A stretch of 64,000 bases of DNA. It comes from Akebia trifoliata. Its lineage: Eukaryota > Streptophyta > Magnoliopsida > Ranunculales > Lardizabalaceae. The stretch is from contig CM030714.1 in assembly GCA_017979445.1 (NCBI GenBank), positions 13,387,892 to 13,451,891 on the forward strand, written 5' to 3'. Every line of letters starts with the position of its first letter. Within the stretch, counting starts at the first letter, position 1. The translations under genes and the position numbers were made by a program. The notes below the pieces were generated by a model. It was not told where the DNA came from, searched no databases, and saw only the letters and a list, made by a program, of their open reading frames with translations. Shown here one piece after another: positions 36,487 through 48,810 of the stretch.

Positions 36487-37248
36487 CATGGATCGAGGGC
36501 ACTTTCAGATGTTCATGAAGATAACTATTGCTAACAACATCAAGACATCCTTACTTATGACTAACAACATATAGGGGTACCTGAAGAATGTGAATTTTTT
36601 TTTTAAATCTATTGATAAGTCACTTGCGGGCATGTTAATGGCTTAATTGACAACTATGAAGTACGATGGGGCATAAGGAATACAAGACCACATCCTCAAC
36701 ATGACGAACAAGACTATAAAGTTAAGAGCATTAGGAATAAGCGTAAATGATTTCTTCCTAGTTTAGTTCATCCCCATCTCTTTCCCAGTTCAGTTCGAAC
36801 CTTTCAAAATCTACTATAACACTAATAAAGATAATTGGAATGTCAACGAACTGACTAATATGTGCATTCAAGAGGAGACGAGATTGATACAGGAAGGGAA
36901 ATAGTATGCTTTTGTGATGACTTAAGGAATGAAAAAAATGAGGAATATCAAGGAAGTAGAAAAAAAAATTCATCAAGAAAAGGTAAAATTCCTGGGTATG
37001 CAAATCAGGCTGAAGGGAAGAATAGTAATAATGTCAAGTACTACTTCTGTGGCAAGACGAGACACATAAAGAAGAACTGTGTGAAACACAGAAGTTGGTT
37101 AAAAAAGAAAGGTATGTTTCTTTATTTTATATGTTATGAATCAAATTTAACTAAAGTACTCTCTAATACCTGGTGGATTGATTTTGGAGTCATAACTCAC
37201 ATTACGAATTCGATGCAAGGATTCCTTTCAAGCAGGAAAATAATGTAA
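36487..37248 (+). pseudogene. Copia gag and protease relic (second element)
   Basis: Frames from 36487 give a UBN2-type gag (FMKITIANNIK, KSLAGMLM, QEETRLIQEG) with stops. The zinc knuckle at 37039-37080 reads Y-Y-F-C-X4-H-X4-C, so the first Cys codon TGC has become TAC. The protease motif near 37170-37200 reads WIDFGVITHI where WIDSGATTHI is usual, keeping the aspartate. The N-terminal part of gag is missing. Confidence 0.75.
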
Positions 37249-37379
37249 AGTAAAAGATATATCTTCACGGGGAACCGTCTCGAAGTGCAAGTACTAGCTA
37301 TAGGAACCTATCGTTTGGTATTAGAGACTTTTATCATATAGATCTATAAAACACTTTTTATGTTCCTACCATATCTAGG

Positions 37380-38170
37380 AATTTAGTTTCTTTATCAAGA
37401 TTAGACAGTTTACGTTATTCGATTTCTTTTGAATATGGACAATTAAAGTTATTTTTTCGTTCAATTTTAGTTGGATCTAGGATTTTAATTGATGGTTTAT
37501 ATAAAGTAAATTTAAATTATGATTATACCCAATTTTTAGTTTCCTTGCATTCGAATAATGGTTTGAAACGTGGCATGATTAATGAAAATTTCTCAATCTT
37601 GTGGCATAAATATCTGGGACACATCTCTAGAGGTAGGATAAAGAGATTTGTGAAGGACAAAGTTTTAGACAATTTGGATTTCATAGATTTCTCAGTATGC
37701 GTGGATTGCATTAAAAGAAAGCAAACCAGACATATTAAGAAATGAGGCACAAGAAGTAAAAAATTTCTTGAGATCATATACACTAATATTTGTAGATCCT
37801 TTTCCACTACATGTTTGAGTGGAGAAAGATATTTTATCATCTTCATAGACGACTTCTCTAGATATGATTATGTCTATTTAAGTCATGAAAAATCTCAATC
37901 TGTGGATATTATTCAGATATTTATAATTGAGGTAGAAAGATAGTTAGACAAAAAGGTTAAAATAGTTAGGTCAGATAGAGGAAGTGAATACTATGGTAGA
38001 TTTGATGAATTAGGTTAGAACCCTGGACCTTTTGTTAAACTCTTAGAAAGATTAGGTATTTGTGCACAGTAGACAATACCTCGAATGCCTCAGCAAAATA
38101 GTATAGGTAAAAGGCGTAATTGACACTTATAGACATGGTTAGGAGTATGTTGAGTCACTCAACAATTCCA
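37380..38170 (+). pseudogene. Copia GAG-pre-integrase and integrase relic (second element)
   Basis: The frame 37545-37745 contains the HHCC zinc finger (LWHKYLGH ... CVDC), all four ligands in place. The core then follows with stops: EIIYTN where HTD is usual, FIDDFSRY, VRSDRGSEYY near 37970, and a decayed NSIGKRRN Glu region near 38100 where VVERRN is usual, so the catalytic Glu appears lost. Confidence 0.75.
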
Positions 38171-38339
38171 AAATTCTTGTAGGGAAAAGCATTAAAGACA
38201 GTAATGTACATCTTAAATAGAGTTCTTAATAAAGTATTTCCTAAAACTCCATTCGAGTTATGAACTAGTAGGAAACCCAATTTAAGACACTTACATGTTT
38301 GGGACTACCTAACTGAAGTAAGGATTTATAACCCATAGG

Positions 38340-39450
38340 AAAAGAAATTGGATCCCAAGATTATATCTGGATATTTCATTGGTTATCTAGAAAAGTCTAA
38401 AGGATACAAGTTCTATTCGAGAATAATTGAAAACAGAAATGTCAAATTCTTGAAAAATGGTGAGATTAGTGCGAGTGTCAAGTCACATAAAATAACTTTC
38501 GGAGAAATAAGAGTGGATATCCTACTACCTCATAATCTTCATGAAAATGTTAGTTCTCAAGATATTAAACAACTTAAGGAGAATGGGGAACAACTAGAGC
38601 AAGTTGATTCACCACTCCATTAAGACTTAACCATTATAATTGAAGATCTACCATATGTAATTTTGAAAATATCTCTTAGAGAAAGAAGACCTGCAATTTC
38701 AAATGATTACGTAATATATCTACAAGAATCTAATTTTGATATTAGGATAAATAAAGATCCAATTACGTTTTCACAAACAATGAAAAATAATGAATCTATC
38801 AAGTAAATAGATGCTATGAAAGAAGAGTTAAAATTCATTGACGAGAATAGTATTTGGGATCTCTTCGAATTGCCTCCTAAATGTAAAAGAGTCGATTGTA
38901 AGTGGGTCGTTAAGACCAAGCGTGACGCAAAAAGCAATGTTGAACGATTTAAAGTCAAACTTATGGTCAAAGATTACTCAGAAGGAAGGCATTGATTACA
39001 CTAAAACTTTCTCTCTAGTTTCAAAGAATACTCACTTAGAATTATTATGGTATTAGTGTCTCATTATGATTTGAAGCTATACCAAATAGATGTGAAAATG
39101 GCTTTCTTAAATGGAAGTTTAAAAGAAGAAATCTACATGAAACAACTTGAAGGGTTCACAGAAAAAGAATCTAGCTTGTAGACTTAAGAAATTTCTTTAC
39201 GGAGTTAAACAAGCTTCAAGGCAATGGTACATAAAATTTAACAATACTATTACCTCTTTCAAATTTAAGAAAAATAATGTTAATTAGTATATATATCTAA
39301 AGATCAGTGGGAACAAGTTTATTATGTTGGTTTTATATATGGATGATATTCTATTAGTTAGTAATGATCTTAGTTTGTTGCATGAAACTAAGAATTACCT
39401 CACTAAGAATTTTAAGATGATTGATATGGGTAAGGCAACATATGTTATTG
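38340..39450 (+). pseudogene. Copia integrase C-terminus and RT relic (second element)
   Basis: The frame 38348-38623 is the segment after the integrase core (GYFIGYLEKSKGYKFY). RT follows from about 38800: NSIWDLFEL-like, CKWVVKTK, EGIDYTKTFSLVSK, then QIDVKMAFLNGSLKEEIYMKQ near 39085-39145, with the catalytic Asp kept. The second box reads YMDD at 39336-39347. Frameshifts and stops still break it, but both RT aspartate boxes survive, unlike the minus-strand element. Confidence 0.75.
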
Positions 39451-39599
39451 ACATATAAATTCTTACAAATCGATCTCAAAGATTATTGGGGTTGTCTCAA
39501 AAAGATTATATCAATAGAGTCTTAGAGAGATACAATATGCAATCTTATTTTAATGGTGACGCGCCTATTGGGAAAAGAGATAAGTTCAACTTGATACAA

Positions 39600-40330
39600 T
39601 TCCTCAGAATGATTTAAAATAAGAGCAGATGAAGAATATTTCATACGCTTCAACTATTGGGAGTTTGGTGTATGCTCAGACCTGTACCAGACCAGATATC
39701 AATTTTATAGTTGGAATGTTGGAAAGATATCAAAATAATCCAAGAATGAATCATTAGAAAGCTGCAAGGAAGGTTATGAGGTACCTAAAAGGGACGAATG
39801 ACTATATGCTTAGTTACAGGAGATTAGATCATCTTGAGGTGATCAGATACTCGGATTCAAATTTTTTCGGATGCTCTGATAGTAGAAAATCTACATCAGG
39901 TTTCATATTTCTACTAATAGGAGGAGCTCTCTCGTGAAAGAGTATGAAGTAAAGCATTACTATTTCATCCACTATAGAGGCTGAATTCATGGCATGCTTT
40001 TAGGCCACGAGTTATGGTCTTTGGTTATGAAATTTTATCTTAGGACTTGGGGTGTCAACTTTATAGCTAGGCCGTTGAAGATATATTATGATAATACCAT
40101 AGTTATATTTTTCTCTAAGAATGAAAAGTACTCAAACGGTACGAAAGATATGGAAGCCAAAATCCTTGGTAGTTAAAAAAAGAGTCCACAAATAGTTAGT
40201 GCCAATAGATAATATTCGTACCATTCAAATGATAGTTGATCCATTGACAAAAAAGTTATCACCAAAAATTTACAGAGAACATGTTATCATGATGAGTTTT
40301 TTGAAGAAATCTTTTATGTATATGGAATAG
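39600..40330 (+). pseudogene. Copia RNase H relic (second element)
   Basis: Recognisable blocks are SLVYAQTCTRPDI (about 39660-39705), VIRYSDSNFFG, DSRKSTSGF, TIEAEFMA near 39970, and the tail VDPLTKKLSPKIYREHV near 40230-40280. Several in-frame stops. Confidence 0.72.
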
Positions 40331-40752
40331 ATTATTTTGAAGTGGTTATGTAATTGACACTAATATTAGTACTAAATAAAAGTTTATTTCTGTTTAGTTC
40401 ATGCTTCCAATTATATTATGCATATTTTATTTGGATTTAAGTGATACAAGAAATGTCTTGACAAAACAAATAAAAGGGATACGATTAAGTGTTATATTAG
40501 AGAATGTATTGATGGCGTGGTACATGGAATGAAGTATGGCATAGATGACATACAACCACCATGACTCACATTAATATTTAATCAAAATATGGCATTAAAG
40601 AATCTAATTACATATTGGGCATATTTATGGTTTTAAAAAGTCATGATCATGTAAAAAATGTTTTCAATTATAAAATCCTAAAGTTGAGTCATTTTCAAAA
40701 TATTTTGAAACTCATTATTAGTACAATCAATTTAATGGGTCAAGTGGGAGAA

Positions 40753-41335
40753 TGTTAGACCCATGTAACATGTGGCCCATTGACCTTCACGATTTTAGTT
40801 TTCAAATCGTACAAGGATTCTATATAATAATAGAATATCAATATTAATAGAATCCCAATATAATTAGAACTCTATATTCTTTAAGGTTTAGTAGGAGACC
40901 TTGATGGATAGGAAATCTACTAAGAGAATGATTCTATGCCCTCAACCTATGTCTATAAAAAGGGATTACCTAACCTATATTAAGTACATTGAACACACAA
41001 AGATTTGTAGAGAAACAACAAAATAAAAAAAATGATATCCATCAATCATTAACCTAGTCGATCCATATAGAAAGAAGGGAGAATATGAGTCTAGCAATTA
41101 AAGGGATCAAATTTGATTGGGGTTTCAAAAGATTATGGGGAACATAGATTGAAATACGCACCTCCAAACACATTGAATCAAAGATTAAATTGCGATGATA
41201 CAAGGTAAGTAACCATACCCTATTTTGATTTAACATGAATATGTAAGTTTGAAATATGTGTTGATTAGTTTCTATTGGGACAATGAAGTTCATGTTGAAT
41301 ATTTGAATATTTAGATTTTTACAACAGCACATCCA
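40753..41335 (+). repeat. 3' LTR of the second copia element
   Basis: It begins TGTTAGACCC directly after the polypurine tract. A TATA box (CTATAAAAAGGG) lies near 40961. The right end is not resolved; it must lie before about 41345, where host copia coding sequence resumes. Confidence 0.6.
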
Positions 41336-41344
41336 TATATTTAA

Positions 41345-42600
41345 TTAGCGTTGAACGTGTTTCCTCATCTCAGTTGTCTCTTCTTGATGTTTATTTTCTT
41401 CTTTAGCTTACCTTGAGTCTCATTTTTGTCAGTTAACTTTTTCATTCTGGATATCTTGTTTATTTTTTTGATTTTGGTTCTTTGAGCAGGACTATCACTC
41501 TCACAAATTGATTAGGATATGTAATAAAGAAAGTGGCTTGTACATCTTAAAGGACTTCCATTTTCCTGTTAAAGTTGATTCCATTTCTTTTGTTTATTTT
41601 GTTGATGTATCTTCTTTTAGATTGAAATCAAAATTTAGTATTTTTTTACTTATGGCATTCTAGATTAAGTTATATTTCATCATCTCACCTAAAGTACCTT
41701 GTGTCTACAGGTGTTTTAGGAAATGTTTCTTCTCATGATATTTCTGAGTATGTTGATTGTCGCTTGGAAAATTTATTGCTTTACATTTTACTACTAGTAT
41801 TTCTATCTCTGTTGCTTCTTTTGATTTAATTCAATACGATGTGCAAGGACCTGCTCCTATTGCTACCAAAAAGGGATCCCGTTATTATGTGTCATTATTG
41901 ATGATTATTCTTATTATTGTTTGGTGTTTTTTATGAAGCATCACTCTAAGTTTCTTTTTTATCTTTACTATTTTTCATAATATGATTCAAACTCATTTTT
42001 TTGTCGTAGTTAAATGTATTTTAGGTGACTTGGGTGGCGAGTACGCTTTTTGTGATTTTGATTAGTTACTTTCTTCTGGTGCGATTGTTTACCAATTTTC
42101 TTGCACTGACACTCCCTATTGCGTGCTTTTGTATCCATATTTGTTTTATGCTTATCTCTACTTCTATATCTATATCTTCTGAGGTGAGGCAGTTCTCACC
42201 ATTGTTCATCTCATTAATCAGAATGAAATTATATTAACTACTCACTTTTTTTCCTATGAGAGACTGCCTGACTACTCCACATTGCGTGCTTTTGGATGCA
42301 CTTGCTTTGTTCTATGTCACTCCATTGATTGAGTCAAATTTCTCATCGGTCTATTATGTGTTTCTTTCTAGGTTACAATGACATTCAAAAGGGGTTCAAA
42401 TGCTATAATCCTCATGGGAAGAAACTTTATGTCTCTCGACATGTTATAGTCATGAAACGTATTCCTTTATACTTGATTCTTGATAGATCTAAAGAGAATC
42501 AACATTCTAATCTATTTTATCTTGACCCCTTCCTAACATTGATGTATCTGAAACCTATACTAATACTACTTCTACTCCAACTCCTGTTGAAATAGCTCCT
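41345..42600 (+). pseudogene. Host copia protease end, GAG-pre-integrase and integrase
   Basis: The reading begins in the segment VSSSQLSLLD common in Ale/Retrofit polyproteins. NKESGLYIL follows near 41530, then the integrase core near 41830-42110 (SFDLIQYDVQGPAP, SRYYVS, GDLGGEY, LLSSGAIVYQFSC) with frameshifts; the Asn-Gly/Glu catalytic segment after it is lost. The frame 42329-42595 gives the tail (FLGYNDIQKGFKCYNPHGKKLYVSRHV). This is a different copia lineage from the two nested copia elements. Confidence 0.75.
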
Positions 42601-42769
42601 CAATTATCTCTTTTGTTGTATTCCCAACACACTTGCACCCTCTTGAGAAGTTGGGATTCTCCAAGTCTTGTTATTCCCTGGTGTTCACATCCTTTTTTAA
42701 TACTATACAATGGTCTTTATGAACCCATCACCTATAAGGAAGCTAGTATTTATCCCTTATAGTGCCAAG

Positions 42770-44235
42770 TTATGGATTGGAAGCTTTTTGCTTTGCAGAA
42801 AATTAGAACATGGGATTTAATGCCTTTACCTCGAAGCAAACATGTTGTCAATAGTCGTTAGGTCTATAAGATTAAAACTAAGTCTAATGGATCCAAAGAA
42901 AGGAACAAGACTTGTCTAGTAACACGTGATTTCACTTAGACAAATAGGATTGACTATGAGAAAACTTTTGCACATGTGGCAAAGATGACTAATGTTTGTC
43001 TTTTTATTGGTGTTGTTTTTGCTAGATAATGAGTATTATCTCAGATGAATATCAAAAATGTTTTTCTACATGGTGATCTGACTAAGAAGGCGTATATGAC
43101 TCTCCCTCCTGGAGTTCAACATAAGTTTGGCGAAGTTTGCAAACTTCACAAGGCTTTGTAACGTCTCAAACAAGCTCGTCGTGCTTGGTTTGAGAAGTTT
43201 TCGATAGTCATCCGTTAATGTGGTTTTCAGTCTAGTAATTCAAATCATACTCTTTTTATTTGCTCTTCAACTGTTGGAAGTATTTTTTCTTTTCCTCTAT
43301 GTTGATGATATGATTCTGACTAGAGATGATATTGTTGGACTAGCTCATATAAAGCTTCAATTACATCGCGAATTTGAGATGAAAGACCTAAGTCTTCTTT
43401 GGTATTTTCTTGGCATTGAGGTCACATCCTTTCCCCGGGCCTACTTATTATATCAATCATGCAACGATGTCCTTGAGCGTGCTCAATTCACTAATACTCG
43501 GATTGTAGACACTTATCTTGAGTTTTATATTTGACTAACATCCTATGATGGTGTCCCTTTCAAGGATCCGACTTTTTATCAAGTATTGTTGGAAGTTTTG
43601 CGTACTATACTATTACTCGACCTGACATAACCTGCGTTTTTCATGTGGTCATCCAATTTTTCTCCATCCCTACCGCTATTAATTAGGTTGTTGTGCTTAA
43701 GATTTTACACAATATGTAGGGTACCATATTTCATGGTTTGCTGCTTCATCCTCATTATTGGTCTAATTGCATGCCTATTCTAATGTTGACTGGGTTGGCG
43801 ATATTACAGATCGCAAATCTATTATGGGATTTTATATATTCTTGGGTTATTCTCTTATCTACTAGAGGATTAAGAAGCAATCAGTTATTTCCTACTAGTT
43901 AATTGAGGTTGAATATCATGTTATGGTTGCCATTGCCCAAGAGATTATTTTGTCCGTCAGCTTCTTATGGATTGCAGTTCTTGTTTCTAATTCGACTTCG
44001 ATGTACTATGGCAACAAGATTATCATTCAAATTGACAAAAACTCGATGTTTCATGAGTGTACAAAGTATATTGAGATTGACTGTCACTTTATTTACTAGT
44101 ACTTTCAACAGGGTTTTGTCTCTCATTGTATGTTTCTTCTCAGATATAGTTAGCTGACTTCTTCATGAAGTCATATACCATTGTCTGCTTGCGCTTTCTA
44201 CGTAGCAAACTCTCGATGCTTCTAGTTGTACTATC
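42770..44235 (+). pseudogene. Host copia RT and RNase H relic
   Basis: RT starts near 42777 (KLFALQKIRTWDL). The first catalytic box reads QMNIKNVFLHGDL near 43050, with Asp replaced by Asn. The frame 43220-43534 contains intact YVDD at 43298-43309 and the FEMKDLSLLWYFLGIEV segment. RNase H follows with stops: DRKSIMGFYIFLG near 43810 and the C-terminal ADFFMKS and LRSKLSML segment at 44150-44220. Solo LTR C was inserted just after the stop codon. Confidence 0.75.
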
Positions 44236-44243
44236 ATGAGTTT

Positions 44244-46136
44244 TGTAGACACCCCAATTTGCACGAACCTATTAGGAAGATCCAAATTTCCTCGAATTGA
44301 TTCTGATTTAGAACTCAAGCTCTTTGACGGACCTCCATTGCCACGTGACATCATTTTCATGCATACATGCATCATGTCATATAGTTTGCATGGTTAACCT
44401 TGTCCCTGATCCAATCCGAATCCATAACCATTCTCCATTCATCGTTCCATTACCCATACCATAACCAATGTCCATTTCCTAATCCAACCTAAGCCTAAGA
44501 CAAAGTCTAACTTCTAACCCAAATTCAAGTCCATCCTTTTAGCCCACTCTTAAAGTCCATTATCTATAACCCAAGTCCATCACTTAAGCCCAATACCAAG
44601 TCCACTCCAAACCCATTCTCTCACACCCCTTCAAAAGATGACACATGTTGATATCTCATAAACCCCCCAATACCCAATGCATCATCTAATTGGAGAGTCA
44701 ACTCCCCCTTGTGAAAATTCAAGAATGCCCTTCCCAAAAAGGTTAGTCAAACCAAAAAGATACTTTGGTCTTTGGTAATAATTCATAAAGGTGAGAGAAC
44801 TTCCAATCATACCCTCAAAAGGTGAGAATCTTCAAGTACATATATTGAGTTCTTCCATTTGCCCATTTCAAAATTATACTTCCACCCTTGCTTTATGTGT
44901 TATTTACAAATGAACCAAGGTCCACTTTTCACCTACCATTTCACCTTTACACATGTCATTTTCCTACTCACTATCCCAAAAGTACTTTTGTTCTCCCATT
45001 AGTCCATTTCAAAAATATGTGTTATTTACAAATGAACCAATGTCTACTTTTTACCTACAACTCCACCTTTACACATGTCACTCCCTTATTCACCTTCCCA
45101 AAAATACTTTTGTTCTCTCACCTCTATTTATCAAAAAATCAAAGATCAAAGAATGCTTTTAGGATTTCTTCACAAATGTCATATTTGCCCTCATACAAAT
45201 GAAAAATCCAAAACGAAATAACCTAAACCCCATGTCCATTTTCTTTATTTTTAGGGTTGGACCACTTTATCTCCAAAAGTTCTCCAAAAACTCTATAAAT
45301 ACCCACACTTTCTATGAATAATTCATACTCTCAAGCCCCCATTTCTCAACCTAAAACTCTACCAAAATTTCTACTCATTCTCTCATCTTCTAAACTTCAA
45401 CTCAACCCTCAACCATCTCACTCAAGTCTCAAGTCTATTTTTCAAGGTTCAAGTTCATCAAAGGTGGGGTTTAACATGTAGATTTTATTTCAAAGTTTGC
45501 ATTCTCTTCTTCTAACCCTCTCATTTTCTTTTATTTTTAGAAATCCCTAAGATGTAATGTATACCTTCTCCCATCCCCGATAGATTAGACTAAGGTTTGA
45601 TCGAAATGATGGGGGTTGACGCCCATTTTTACCTTAAAATCATACATCATATTGTACACAATGCACACACTCACCTATGCATGGCAATGATGAAGAAATG
45701 TGTCACCCTCTTGATGGGGTAAAACACTAAGTCTCTAGCCATGCATATATGCATCAAGGTTATGGCATCAAGGGAACTCCATCATGGAGTCTCTCTAAAA
45801 GCTCAAACCTATATTCATATTCATAAATTTAATATGACTACATAGGTCATTCTTTTCCATAAAATGCCCTTAATGTCACTTTGAAATCAAAACCCTTTAA
45901 AAAGGGGATATTTCACTTTAATGCACACACCACCCTTGTCATGCATTCTCATGCATTTTAGTATTTATTTTCTTAAATTTTTACAAAATAAAATGGCCAA
46001 GCAAGATAACCACCTTTGGTGGAAAGGATGGGGTGCCTAACACCTTCCCCATCCTCTAACCTGACCTCCTTACCTAGATCTTAGGTAGACCTTGCCCTTT
46101 CCAACAAATGAAAGTCACTACAATGCCATGTCTACA
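44244..46136 (+). mobile_element. Solo LTR C, best-preserved member of the TGTAGACA family
   Basis: Ends TGTAGACACC and CATGTCTACA form an 8-bp inverted repeat. AGTTT occurs exactly on both sides (44239-44243 and 46137-46141). The TATA box (TATAAAT, 45294) is 1050 bp from the start, as in A and B. The GGGGTGCCTAACACCTTCC block lies near 46029. It is about 350 bp shorter than A after the TATA box, so part of U5 is deleted. It lies between the host copia RNase H stop and the host 3' LTR. Confidence 0.85.
44894..45137 (+). repeat. 122-bp tandem duplication within solo LTR C
   Basis: TATGTGTTATTTACAAATGA occurs at 44894 and 45016, followed in each copy by the same order of words (CTTTACACATGTCA, ACTTTTGTTCTC). 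It lies in U3, upstream of the TATA box, and is not seen in A or B. Confidence 0.8.
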
Positions 46137-46149
46137 AGTTTGATTGTGG

Positions 46150-46312
46150 TGATAAACAAATTTTATCTTTTTGTTAACTTTAAGGGCATACTTATCTTTT
46201 TCCTTTTTATTTTAGGTTAACTCTAATAATGTAATCATTATCTCTTCTTTTCTTCTAATGATACATAAGCTTTCATCCTTATGAAACCTAACATAATCCT
46301 AATTTGATATCA
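46150..46312 (+). repeat. 3' LTR of the host copia element
   Basis: It starts TGATAAAC after a decayed polypurine stretch and ends TGATATCA. It is collinear with the 5' LTR at 23969-24146. Confidence 0.7.
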
Positions 46313-46733
46313 TTCTTGTGATTTGCATGCATTAATTTTATAGACGTATGAACAAATCAAACTAGTGAAATAAGAAATGAATCATATTTGCCTAACCCTA
46401 CGAACCGGGTTTTTTTAGAGTGGTAATCTACGAACTAAGAACCAAATTCGAGCCAAATGAATCAACGAACAAGGTAACATATATTTGAACCACTCCAATT
46501 TATTCCATCAATGTATTCTTTGATGTCTTTATTTAACATAGAAACGAAACTAATTGAATACAACGCTACTATGGACAACAAAATTTAAAGAGACCTTGCA
46601 ACTCTCTAAATTATCGAAAAGTCCTTAAAATCAGACTTGGGCCTACACATTTTAACTAGGACCCATTGATTGAAACGGATTTTACAGATAAAGCACATGA
46701 TCTAAAACAAAGTTAAGTGATCCACATATTAAG
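46313..46733. other. Unassigned intergenic stretch
   Basis: Right flank of the nested block. Nothing recognised. Confidence 0.4.
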
Positions 46734-47350
46734 TGTTGGGCCCTACACCCAAATAAATGAGTCTAGCCCATCAACAATCCATAAAATCCTTGAAATTGGA
46801 TTTGGACAAGTTTAGCCTTTAAATAAATCAATCAAATTTCTTTAAGTCGAGGTATAATTGAAATGCTAAATTATCTTTAAATCTATAAATACAAGAGCCT
46901 CCCTCATTGGGAGGGGTGATCTAGATCACTTTCTCTCAAAAGATAGAAGATTTCTCTTTAGAGAAGAAGAAGCTCTCAAGCCCTCCTCCAAATACAAAAC
47001 AAAGTTCTTTGGAGATTCAGACTCCAATTAAAGAAAAGATCAAGTATAAAACTCTTCTCTGGAAATCAAGAAAACCTTCTCAGTCGATAAAGTATGAAGC
47101 CTGGAGAGAAGAAAATCTACAGAAAGTCAAGCACAAACAAAGTCATCGTCAAAACAACTTTCTTAGTCGATAAAACGCAAAGTCTGAAGAAAAGAAAAGC
47201 TACATACATCACTATTTTGTACTTGACTGTTAATGAAAGGAAAATATTGAGATTTGTACTCTCGTTTTCATCAAAATAAATAAAATCATTTACGATCTTA
47301 TATTCACGTATATCTAGATAGATTTATAAAAAAATTTGTTGAAACCTACA
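46734..47350 (+). repeat. LTR-like segment
   Basis: A TATA box (TATAAATAC, 46884) is followed by an A/G-rich leader-like stretch with an internal imperfect duplication (GTCGATAAA near 47084 and 47169). TGTTGGGCCC at 46734 and CCTACA at 47350 are possible ends, but no target duplication or partner was seen. Confidence 0.3.
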
Positions 47351-48442
47351 AGGCCTAAGTAGTATGTCTAGACACGCATACAAACTAGAATATTTCACAT
47401 ATTATTCTAGGTCGTGCATGATGTGGGTTGTGTATAAAGATGCATTTATTTCAATTTGATTTTGTAGTTATCTTATCTTTTCTCCACTTTTTGTACATGA
47501 TGTTATTTATTAGTTTCTACCCTAACCTTTAGTCCATAGTCCATAGTCCATACTACATTCAACCATGTCCCATCATGTTGTTCTCACCCATCAGCATCCA
47601 AAGGAAGCCAATTCCAACTACCACTTGCTAGTCCACATCCATACACCGACCATTTTCTATTTTATTTTTTTTTTTTCTTCATGGACTAAGACACAAATAT
47701 TAAGTTACTAAATAAAATTCATATATTTTCAACTTATAGATCTTAAGATAGATGGTGATGATGTCAATGATTATTAAATAATACATTGTTGATATTTGCG
47801 GAAATGTAAATTAAATAATATTTGGTGTAGTGTGAACCCACACAAATGCTACCTAATATTCATTTGCTTAGACCCACTGAAATCAAAAAGGGTATGGTAC
47901 TTTGGATAAGAGGTGGGACCTATGGGTCCAAGTAATTAATACAAGATGAATAATGCTGAAGTAACCAATAGTGAAAAAGCATTTATGATTCTTGCACACT
48001 TTCACGTCAGGAAAGTGAGATATTTTTTTTGGAAACTATCAATCATAAGCGAAAATATTTGATTTGATCTAAAATTATATAATTTTTTTAAGTATCTTTC
48101 TTATTATAACGAGAGAAGGTTGAGTAGAAGGCTTTAATATTAAAATTTTTAATTTAAAAAATGTCCATATTACAATTGAACTTCTTATTTATGAGGATCT
48201 TTTTCGTTAAAACAAATAAAATTATAAACCCACAACTCCTATAAGAAAGATAGTTATATAATCATTTAAAATTTCAAAAAAAAATTATTTTAGTCTTCTC
48301 TATTAAAATTTCAAAATCACCTTAATTAATATTTAAATTATATATATGCCCCTTACAATACATTAAATAATAAATTATGATAAAAATACAAACTATCTAT
48401 TTAATTTTTTAAAATAATCATTTAAACTAATTATTATAAGAA
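47351..48442. other. Unassigned AT-rich stretch
   Basis: No gene or bounded repeat visible. Confidence 0.4.
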
Positions 48443-48810
48443 GGCAACTAGACCAACTATGCTTTATGGAATTAAATATTGTGTAGTCAAAAAGCACGAT
48501 GTTAATTAATAAATCGAATGAAACAAAAATGAAGATGTTAAGAGAGATGAGTGAAAAGACTATAAATAATATAATTAGAAATGAACGCAATCAAAAGAAA
48601 ATATTATAGATCCAATAAGTGATAGAGCAAAAGAAACTCGATTTAGATGGTTTAGGCATATTCGAGGAAGGTGGTTTACAACCTCATTAGAAGAAATATT
48701 CGTTAAAAAAAAAAAAAAGAGAAAAAGCAAAGAAATACGTATAGAGTTGAACATAGTGGAATGGAAGAAGAGGATTAGTTAGTTTGAAGACAAGCTTTCT
48801 TTTGTTTGAG
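48443..48810 (+). pseudogene. LINE reverse transcriptase 3' fragment
   Basis: Read with frame changes, the + strand gives the C-terminal part of a plant non-LTR retrotransposon polyprotein: RPTMLYGIKYC, then KMKMLREMSEKT, IIRNERN, ETRFRWFRHI, all in the usual order. Only this C-terminal end is present, consistent with the 5' truncation typical of LINEs. It is interrupted by an A-rich run near 48705-48719. Confidence 0.65.

Larger units (their letters stand above)
36487..41335 (+). mobile_element. Second degenerate Ty1/copia element, plus strand
   Basis: Gag, protease, GAG-pre-integrase, integrase, RT and RNase H relics follow each other in copia order from about 36490 to 40330. A polypurine tract (GTGGGAGAA, 40744-40752) and a 3' LTR starting TGTTAGACCC at 40753 come next. 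No matching 5' LTR was found. It lies between two pieces of the host copia (gag ends near 34770, pol resumes near 41345), so it or the block containing it was inserted there. It is the same broad type as the minus-strand element but a separate insertion. Confidence 0.75.
23969..46312 (+). mobile_element. Old short-LTR copia element hosting a 22-kb insertion nest
   Basis: The two ends are short related LTRs (23969-24146 and 46150-46312). The flanks are TTATT (23964-23968) and TTCTT (46313-46317), a 4-of-5 match. Gag lies at 27970-28515 and pol at 41345-44235, all on the + strand, in normal copia order. Removing the recognised insertions would leave about 5 kb, a normal size. Short LTRs and the style of gag and integrase suggest the Ale/Retrofit lineage. 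Insertions inside it are a 3.2-kb solo LTR, a complete copia element, a second copia element with LTR-like debris, and a gypsy solo LTR. Confidence 0.7.
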
